The notes below the pieces were generated by a model. It was not told the origin of the DNA, ran no database searches, and saw nothing but the letters and a program-made list of their open reading frames with translations. A DNA stretch of 64,000 nucleotides from the NCBI GenBank assembly GCA_024734495.1, contig JALMQS010000030.1, forward strand, positions 35,695,555 to 35,759,554, read 5' to 3'. The translations under genes and the position numbers were made by a program. Positions 57,706 through 64,000 of the stretch are shown here, one piece after another; position 1 is the first letter of the stretch; each line of letters begins with the position of its first letter. This DNA comes from Forficula auricularia (lineage: Eukaryota; Arthropoda; Insecta; Dermaptera; Forficulidae).

Positions 57706-57790
57706 TATACAGATATATCATCTCGATATATATGTGTGTATAGTTTATTTGCATCAAGCAGAGGACAACCTCTTTGTTTCTCTTTGTTTA
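57706..57790 (-). mobile_element. Penelope-like terminal module, fragment
   Basis: Reads TGTGTGTATAGTTTATTTGC, then ATCAAGCAGAGGACAACCTC: one arm of the palindrome at 29680-29885. It adjoins the Tc1 right end. A 34-bp sequence (about 56067-56100) is repeated right after it (57790-57823), as though the module had been inserted with a long target duplication and Tc1 then landed at its edge. Confidence 0.6.
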
Positions 57791-57824
57791 AAATTTTAAT
57801 TCATTTTTAAATTGTTTAATTATT

Positions 57825-58247
57825 ATATTTTTATTAAATACCTTTTATTATTTTTCCGCCTTTCCGGTGTAGGATTGTGGGCCCCTATAATGTCGTGCCC
57901 CCTTCGTCACCCCTTAACACGGCCCTGGATACAAATAAACATATAGATAATATATTATATCGAATTAAAATACTTAGTTACCTACCTGCTGGCGGACCGG
58001 AACATTAATAGGTAATTTTTTGCTTTATTTCAAATTGATATATTATAATATTGTTTTTAATTTTTCATTCGGGTGAAAAGCTTCATTTTTATTTACATTT
58101 TGCCAACGTTTTGACTCGTTCTGGCCAACATCAAGGCCTCTCTGTCCACAAAATTTTGAATTTATGGTAATATTGCTATTAAAAATAATATTAATATACG
58201 TGGATGTTCTTTCCTTCGTTTACCATTTTTTAACCCTCTAATGAAAA
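57825..58247. other. unassigned, with hammerhead-like remnant
   Basis: Minus strand near 58140-58105 reads TTGATGTTGGCCAGAACGAG then TCAAAACGTTGGC, a further decayed member of the CTGATG-helix-GAAACG motif class. A relative is at 63059-63090. No gene. Confidence 0.45.
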
Positions 58248-58950
58248 AATAATTTTTAAGAAAAAAATAAAACCGACTTCAAAAAATTAAATGCAACAAA
58301 TAAAATACACTAAAAGGTATAAAATTATTATTATCTTATTTAGTTACAATTAAACGACGAAATATTAACATGAAATTACTTTTTGAAGTCGGTGCCAAAC
58401 ATATACCTTTTAGGAATCGAACTTGGCGGATCTTACTTAGTACGTTTGGCGGGTACGCTCGCTTATAGGTATAGTTTGTTTGGCACCGACTTAAAAAGTA
58501 ATTTCATGTTAATATTTCGTCCTTTAGATGTAACTAAATAAGATAATAATTATTTTATACCTTTTAGTGTATTTTATTTGTTGCGTTTAATTTTTTGAAG
58601 TCGGTTTTATTTTTTCTTAAAAATTATTTTTATTTTTCTCTTTTTAGTGATGTTATTAATAGTGACTTCATATCATCAGAACTTTACCAAATTAATATGA
58701 CACCATTCCTAAGATACCACCTTTCCAATAAAAAAAGAATCATCGAAATCGGTTCATAAACAAAGAAGTTAGGCCTGAACAAAGCTAACAAAAAAGGTCT
58801 AATACCAATGGAAAAAAAACGGAAGCTAGAATGAACCCGATGCAAAAAAAATTTCAAAATCGGTTCACAATTGGCGGAGATATTAGGTAACATAGACACA
58901 CAAAAATCAGTCGAATAGAGAACCTCCTCCTTTTTTGAAGTCGGTTAAAA
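58248..58950 (+). mobile_element. hairpin-plus-tail element, copy 5
   Basis: Same layout as copies 1 and 2. The loop reads ATCGAACTTGGCGGATCTT, and the tail ends AAGTCGGTTAAAAA at 58948. Confidence 0.8.
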
Positions 58951-59997
58951 AGAGACGGTCCTCTGAATCTTCATGTTTTTTAAGAAAATGAAACTGACGT
59001 TCTAATAAATTCTTTTATTCGTAATTTGTGGCTTTTATTATCCTTTGGCTAACTTTGCACCAATTTAGCGTTCAGTTCTACCACTCCGTCTTCAATAGAA
59101 AATACATCTAATTAATTAATTAAATTCCTTAATTATAATATATAGGTAATAATATTTTTAATGAAATATATTAGTGTGTCTTAACATTGCAACATACCTA
59201 ATATTTTCTTTTTAAAACAATTATTTTTCTAAATTTTAATTGATAAAGAGACAATTTCTCCGGAAACATTTGGGTTTCTAATTTTGAAATTGTTTTATAG
59301 AAAAAATTGTATTTATTATAGTGTGTCAATTTGAAAACTTCCCACCCCAAATATCGCTAAACTGGCAACATTATTTCAAAAATCACTGAGACACGTCAAA
59401 TTTGTATTCGAGTGGGAAGAATTTTGACGTATAAATTAAATCGCGCCTAAAACTTTAGTTTTGGTGTTTTCAATTTTGACTTCAATTTTGTTTTCAATTT
59501 TGTTTTGATAATCATTTGCAAAATAAATATACAAGAAAACCTCGTTCTAATTTGTTTGTGGTTTACGTTAATCTAGTAGGTATAATGCTACTTTATCTGT
59601 AAAAATTGATTTATTAAAACAACGTACCACCGTGAAAACCTGTTTTAATGAGAATTTATAAGTTTAATGTATCACACAAATAATTACAAAAATTCAATTT
59701 TGTAATATTCAATGTCGCCTAACTTGGCAACTCAGCACTCAAATTTAAAAAATGGCAGACCAAAATGTAGAGAATAAAAAGACCTTCAAAATTATGTCTC
59801 ACTCGATCCACTTTTCTATTTAATATTTTTTTTTGGGGGGGGGGGGGGTGGCTCTGAGGGGCAAGGGGTGAAGGGGGCGATCAAATTTATATGTCAAAAT
59901 TCTTCCCTCTCGAATACAAATTTGACGTCTTCAGCGATTTTTGAAATAATTAGCGAAACTAGGGGTGGTTAATTTTCAAATTGACACACTGTATATA
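58950..59997. other. non-coding, inverted sequence pieces
   Basis: AATTTTGACGT and TTGACACACT pieces near 59340-59430 return inverted at 59890-59990 (TTTGAAATAATTAGCGAAAC, against GCTAAACTGGCAACATTATT), so 59330-59990 may be one foldback element with a G run at 59834-59850. No gene. Confidence 0.4.
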
Positions 59998-60005
59998 GGT
60001 ATACC

Positions 60006-60191
60006 CGAGGGGTGATCCGCGATTGGAAGTAGGTGTACATCTCTTTGGTAGTATTTTGGAAGTACCTAGAAATATTTGAAAGTCCTTGGAAATGTTTGGA
60101 AGTACTTGGAAATATTTGGAAGTACTTGGAAATATTTGGAAGTACAAGTGGAAGTAGGTGTACAGCATATTAGGTTGCGGTTCACCCCTCG
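60006..60191. mobile_element. hAT-like element of the CGAGGGGTGA family with short array
   Basis: Inverted ends CGAGGGGTGATCCGCGA and TTGCGGTTCACCCCTCG, exact 8-bp duplication GGTATACC (59998-60005 and 60192-60199). The interior has about five 20-bp units of GGAAGTACTTGGAAATATTT type, against about sixteen in the copy at 28138-28542. Confidence 0.93.
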
Positions 60192-60473
60192 GGTATACCT
60201 GTATTAGGTACGGAATCCTCAATCGACTAACATTTGTCCGGATTATTTATAGCTGTCAGTGGAGTAATATAAATTATTACAAAGATTTGAAAAATTATTG
60301 CAATCTTTTCTTTTTGTAAAAATATTTATGTTTATTTCTTGTGGTATTTGTTATGTTGTTGTTGTTGTTGTTTTTGTTGTAGATAATAATCTTAACATGG
60401 ATGGTGTTTAAGTTTGAGGTCGGATGCTGCGTGTGCATGGCTTGAGAAAGGATCCCGTTCATTAATCAATTAA

Positions 60474-60699
60474 TTAAGTGTATCCGAAGACGTTTTCGGG
60501 GCGGCCCGGCATCTCAAATGAAGAGCTCCTTCCGGGCGGGGGGGCGGGCGGTGGCCAGAGGCCGGCTAATGAATCATTAACCAAGCCGCATTCGTGGCCG
60601 CTTTGAGCTAAGCCACGCCCCTCTAGAAGGCCACGCCTCCGCCGAGGGGCGGAGTCAGCTTTCCAGCCAGTGCTCCCTTCCTTGGCTAGCCCATTAGTC
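60474..60699 (+). promoter_or_regulatory. GC-rich promoter / 5' UTR region of the eh1 gene
   Basis: GC-rich in an AT-rich genome. It has GC-box and CACC-type words (GGGGCGG, CCACGCCC, CCACGCCTCC, GGGGCGGAG) and no TATA box. TAATGAATCATTA (60567-60579) holds TAAT and ATTA five bases apart, a possible homeodomain site. The transcription start is not determined. A 175-codon frame on the opposite strand follows from GC-rich composition and is not called. Confidence 0.5.
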
Positions 60700-60976
60700 A
60701 TGATGCAGACGCCGAGCCTGCTCGGGTATACCAACCTGACGCATTTGCTCGAGATCAGGAGCCAATTGGCGGCTGCAGCGGCCGCTGCGGCCGCCAGGCA
60801 CCAGCAGCAGCAGCCGCAGATGGCTGCCAAGAGGCCCACGCCGTTTAGTATCGACGCGATATTGGGCCTGGAGAACGGACACGACCCCAACGGTACCGTC
60901 GGAGGCATCAACAAGCAGCAGCAGGACGCAGCCACGGCGTTGCCGACGCACCCTGCACTCGCACAACAGCTACCAG
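60700..60976 (+). CDS. first coding exon of an eh1-motif transcription factor (Unc-4/Uncx-type homeobox gene possible)
   Basis: ATG at 60700 (or the next codon, 60703) opens a frame of 92 codons plus one base up to CAG|GTAGG at 60976, a good donor, so the intron is phase 1. The peptide starts MMQTPSLLGYTNLTHLLEIR, then has nine Ala, a Gln-rich stretch (HQQQQPQ), and at residues about 47-57 RPTPFSIDAILGL, an eh1 motif of the FSIDxILGL form. eh1 recruits Groucho/TLE co-repressors and occurs near the N terminus of many homeodomain and forkhead proteins, so the product is probably a nuclear transcriptional repressor. The DNA-binding domain must lie on a later exon outside the window. Unc-4 is a guess from the overall look; other paired-class genes remain possible. 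GTG at 60670 is an unlikely start. Confidence 0.65.
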
Positions 60977-61159
60977 GTAGGCTCAATATAAATTCAATCA
61001 CGGATTCAAAGTGCGCTTAAATAAGTATATAACGAATCGGTTTCTCAAAAACGATTTCGATGAAAATCACGGAATAGGGGGAGTGGTTTTGTTGTCGACA
61101 AATCGATCTGTCAAGGTCTCACCTTCGGATAATTTTTTTATTTTTTATTATTATTATTA

Positions 61160-61500
61160 CTAATTTGAAAGTTTATATTGGGAAAATAAGGACAAGTTTT
61201 TTATGTGTGACTTTTTTATTTATCCACCAACGTTTCGTCGACTTTGCCGACTTCTTCAGGGCTTCTATAATTATAAGAACATTCTTGATATTAATTTACA
61301 AAAGTACAGTTTTGTAAATTAATATCAAGAATGTTCTTATAATTAAAGTACAGTTTTGTAAATTAATATCAAGAATGTTCTTATAATTATAGAAGCCCTG
61401 AAGAAGTCGGCAAAGTCGACGAAACGTTGGTGGATAAATAAAAAAGTCACACATAAAAAACTTGTCCTTATTTTCCCAATATAAACTTTCAAATTATAAA
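61160..61500. mobile_element. inverted-repeat element with hammerhead-like motif
   Basis: Arms start TTGAAAGTTTATATTGGGAA and end with the complement. Each holds CTGAAGA, A, GTCG-GCAAAGT-CGAC, GAAACGTT (61398-61428 plus; 61259-61228 minus); helix II pairs perfectly. The centre has TAATATCAAGAATGTTCTTA three times. A sister copy is at 62355-62705. Confidence 0.75.
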
Positions 61501-61654
61501 TTAAATTATGGACGAAAATGATAATAATTATTATTACTATTAATTATAGAAAGATCTTTCTTTTATATAAATTAAATAATTGTCCGGGGCATAAAAAGAA
61601 TCTGAGTTAATTCAGAAATATGTGCATATCTATATCTTAAAATTAATTACAATC

Positions 61655-61709
61655 ATTGAGACACCTGATGAAGACAAAATGAAATTGGCGAAACGTCGTG
61701 TAAATCAAT
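61655..61709 (+). ncRNA. hammerhead-like motif
   Basis: ATTG-AG-ACAC, CTGATGA, weak helix II, GAAAC, GTC, GTGT-AAAT-CAAT. Helix I pairs as ACAC/GTGT and ATTG/CAAT with an internal loop between, the layout of natural type I hammerheads. Helix II (AGAC...GGC) is decayed and helix III has no loop, so self-cleavage is doubtful. Confidence 0.45.
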
Positions 61710-62354
61710 GAGAATTTTTTGATTTGCTACTTTCCTGTCCAAATACCTGTCAACATACTTGATTTTATATTTAATTTTTTTTTCCAATTTTTTTATATTA
61801 ATTTATTTTAATTTTAATACCTATTAATAGTTCATCACAAATATTATTATATATTAAAATTAGCCAATTTCATTGTTTACATGTATTTTCTATTCAATAC
61901 CGAGACATAGAACTCCTAAGATAATGAAAACCACAAAATAACGTCAATAAAAATTTTATATTTCATTTTTTTTTCAATTTCTTTATATTAATTAATTACT
62001 AAACCTACTAAAATCCAAGAATTCGTCCTAAAAAATTAAATTCTTTCTATCTTAATTAATTAGTATTTTAATTTTAATACCGTTCATAGGAAATTAAAAG
62101 GATGGATTAATTTCCTCAATATGGTATTGGAATAATTATCGGGAAAGAGGTTTTTTTTCTATAATTAGTTTTTTCCTCTTATTAAAAACAAGGACTAAAG
62201 ATGATCAAGGACACTCGATGGTGGAGAAGTAATCTCCGGAGTCGAAGCTAAAATACAATGTATACATTAATTAATGTAAAATAATTGGTTTAATAAAATT
62301 TATAAAAAAAAAATTTTAATACGCATTAATAATTCAACACAAATATTATTATAT

Positions 62355-62705
62355 ATTAAATTTGAAAGTTTATAATAGGAAAATAACTACAAGTTTTTAT
62401 GTGTGACTTTTTTATGTATCAACCAACGCTTCGTCGTCTTTGCCAACTTCTTCAGAGCTTCAAATAGACATGCCATACCTACACAAAAAAAAAATTGTTT
62501 ATGTGAATATGCCAAATATTTTTTGAAATTTGTTTTTCTGATGGTCTTCAATGGTAACGAAAATAAAAAGAAAATTTAGACGAATGTGTGACATGACTAT
62601 TTGAAGCCCTGAAGAAGTCGGCAAAGTCGACGAAACGTTGGTTGATAAATAAAAAAGTCACATATAAAAACTTGTACTTATTTTCCTATTATGAACTTTA
62701 AAAAT
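62355..62705. mobile_element. inverted-repeat element with hammerhead-like motif (sister copy)
   Basis: Same arms as 61160-61500 (AGTTTATAATAGGAAAATAA). The right arm keeps CTGAAGA, A, GTCG-loop-CGAC, GAAACGTT (about 62610-62640); the left arm is damaged (CGCTTCGTCG). The centre is different and longer. Confidence 0.7.
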
Positions 62706-63169
62706 TAATACAATTTATGAACGGAAATGATAATAATAATTATCTTTAGGTATATTAAAATTAGAAAATTTCATTGATTAAGTATAGATACATGTATTTG
62801 GCTGAATATCGAGAGGTAGAACTCAATGCTGAATAGATGATGCAAAGGAGAAAGCTTAAGGATAATGAAAAAGTCAAATTCTTAATAAAATATTTTATTA
62901 GAATGTCAGATTCATCTTCCTTAACAAACCCGACGATTCGAAGGATCATCCTCCTTGTTCAGGGTTTAATAGGTCAATGAAGTGACAACCTCCGGGTACC
63001 TATTAATATTTTTTTTTAATTGCAATTAAGTTCAAAACTTTGTGCACAGCTATATGCCTTGATGCTGGCCGAGCTGCTCAAATCGTTGGCAAACAAATAA
63101 AATAAATTTTAGTTTAAAATTATTTAATTCTCGTATGAGAAACAAACAGGTTAAGTTCCTTCGCTTGAT

Positions 63170-63330
63170 GCACAACATACACACATATATATCGAGATGA
63201 TATATATATATATTATTTATTTGTTTGAGACTATAGTTTCGAAGACTTGGTCTTCATCATCAGTCTTTTTAATTATAAATATTGTTTTTCATGGAGTCAA
63301 TTATATGGATATTGAAAATTTGATATTTCT
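63170..63330. mobile_element. Penelope-like terminal repeat with hammerhead-like motif
   Basis: Minus strand 63265-63227 reads CTGATGA, T, GAAGAC-CAA-GTCTTC, GAAAC, TATA, GTC, identical in the core to 31548-31510. ATGGAGTCAA and GGATATTGAAAA follow in both. It lies 300 bp left of the GIY-YIG fragment, consistent with one element. Confidence 0.6.
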
Positions 63331-63632
63331 TAGCTGGAAGCCAGTTTGGAATTAAAACATTTTTCTGGTTCACACTCAAATATAAACATATGTTTCCTTT
63401 TCTTTGTTGACAAAGAACAAAAAAATCTTTCAATTATTTAATTTTTGCTGCAAATAAAAATCGAACTTTTTATAAAAATTAAAAATAATATTAATAAATT
63501 TATATCAATTAAAACCAAAGAGTAACTCTCTGGCATCTGCCAGAAACTAAAAAATAATTTAAGATTCTTTTAGCATTAGGTATCAAAACTTTATCTCAAT
63601 AAATATACTTAATAAATATCAATATATAACGT

Positions 63633-63928
63633 GATTGCGATGCAATTTATATTGGACAAACTGGACGACCTTTCAAAAAACGGCATAAAGAACATGTAGC
63701 TTCTCACAGACAATTAATAAGAAATCAATCCATAAATCCAGATTCCACTTCCGCATTTGCTAATCATCTATATTCTTTAGATCACTCACCTTCACCTAAT
63801 AATCCCACCCCTATTCATTTCGAAAGAAAAGGATTAAGATTGATCTTCTTGAATCCACGGAAATAAAATATGCCTTGTCGAACGATGAAAATATTATCAC
63901 TAATCAACTTGATGTAAACAAAATATAA
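63633..63928 (+). pseudogene. Penelope-like GIY-YIG endonuclease fragment
   Basis: The frame from 63633 gives DCDAIYIGQTGRPFKKRHKEH, the core of the GIY-YIG nuclease domain: the degenerate IYIG string, then Gly-Arg and an R-x3-H-x2-H array. It continues as NPDSTSAFANHLYSLDHSP and stops at 63864. After a frameshift near 63842 another frame continues as LLESTEIKYALSNDEN to TAA at 63926, the expected C terminus. Such a domain at the C terminus of a reverse transcriptase is a mark of Penelope-like elements; in them it nicks the target DNA. The RT part is absent to the left. It is a 5'-truncated, frameshifted remnant lying in the inferred intron. Confidence 0.8.
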
Positions 63929-64000
63929 TAATTGACCTATTAATAACTAAGCCAAAATTTATTCCCAGCGTAGAGACAAAAGTCAATGAACATCTAACTT

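Larger units (their letters stand above)
60977..64000 (+). other. first intron of the eh1 gene (start), filled with mobile DNA
   Basis: No acceptor with a coding continuation was found before the window ends, so at least 3.0 kb of intron follow the exon. It holds the inverted repeats at 61160-61500 and 62355-62705, a dispersed repeat at 62130-62330 (ACTCGATGGTGGAGAAGTAA, shared with 7140 and 7400 in reverse), and the Penelope pieces at 63170-63928. Confidence 0.5.

Noticed and set aside
60474..61001. 175-codon open frame on the minus strand over the eh1 exon
   Set aside because: Low-complexity Cys/Ala-rich product of GC-rich antisense sequence. The plus strand has the eh1 motif and a good donor.
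61655..61709. Confident call of an active ribozyme
   Set aside because: Helix II does not pair well and helix III lacks a loop; kept only as a hammerhead-like motif.

Overview
The window looks like arthropod, probably insect, nuclear DNA. It is AT-rich and dense in transposable elements, with few genes. Supporting signs are an intact mariner with D,D34D spacing, a Tc1-like element, RTE-like and jockey-like LINE remnants, a Penelope-type GIY-YIG fragment, tRNA-derived SINEs and a spliced GC-rich exon with insect transcription-factor features. I cannot name the species. Bases 42834-42933 are an assembly gap of 100 N.

Two host genes are supported. At 33997-35015 (minus) lies a leucine-rich-repeat-like protein whose reading frame appears broken near its end at a run of four T; the frame beyond it continues the fold and ends just before an AATAAA signal. 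At 60700-60976 (plus) lies the first coding exon of a developmental transcription factor. It has a poly-Ala/poly-Gln region and an eh1-type repressor motif (FSIDAILGL), ends in a splice donor, and sits in a GC-rich promoter-like island. The DNA-binding exon is not in the window. Several GC-richer islands with no repeat match here (5.4, 11.6, 15.5, 21.7, 27.4, 30.5 and 50.9 kb) are candidate regulatory modules of a gene desert.

The rest is layered mobile DNA. From left to right: a G/C-tract dispersed repeat (1-525), SINEs, hAT-like non-autonomous elements with 8-bp target duplications (3.95, 12.2, 14.0, 17.1, 28.1 and 60.0 kb), an endonuclease pseudogene (5.9-6.6 kb), TTAA-flanked elements (6.9, 9.6, 22.3, 36.1, 39.3 and 41.1 kb), LINE fragments (10.8, 14.9, 22.4 and 46.5 kb), five copies of a hairpin-plus-tail element bounded by ACCGACTTCAAAAA (29.0, 35.3, 36.9, 41.8 and 58.2 kb), mariner and Tc1 elements (54.3-57.7 kb), and the Penelope fragment at the right edge.

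Two things do not fit a routine annotation. First, many long inverted-repeat elements carry, often in both arms, a compact motif of the form CTGANGA, helix II, GAAAC, short helix III, GTC. This matches a minimal type I hammerhead ribozyme and fits Penelope-like terminal repeats. Second, bases 18606-21239 are a 2.63-kb, GC-richer, non-coding insertion flanked by a perfect 14-bp target duplication. It contains a small repeated hairpin module, a 160-bp tandem duplication and a 15-base match to the 5' end of small-subunit rRNA. I cannot identify it.
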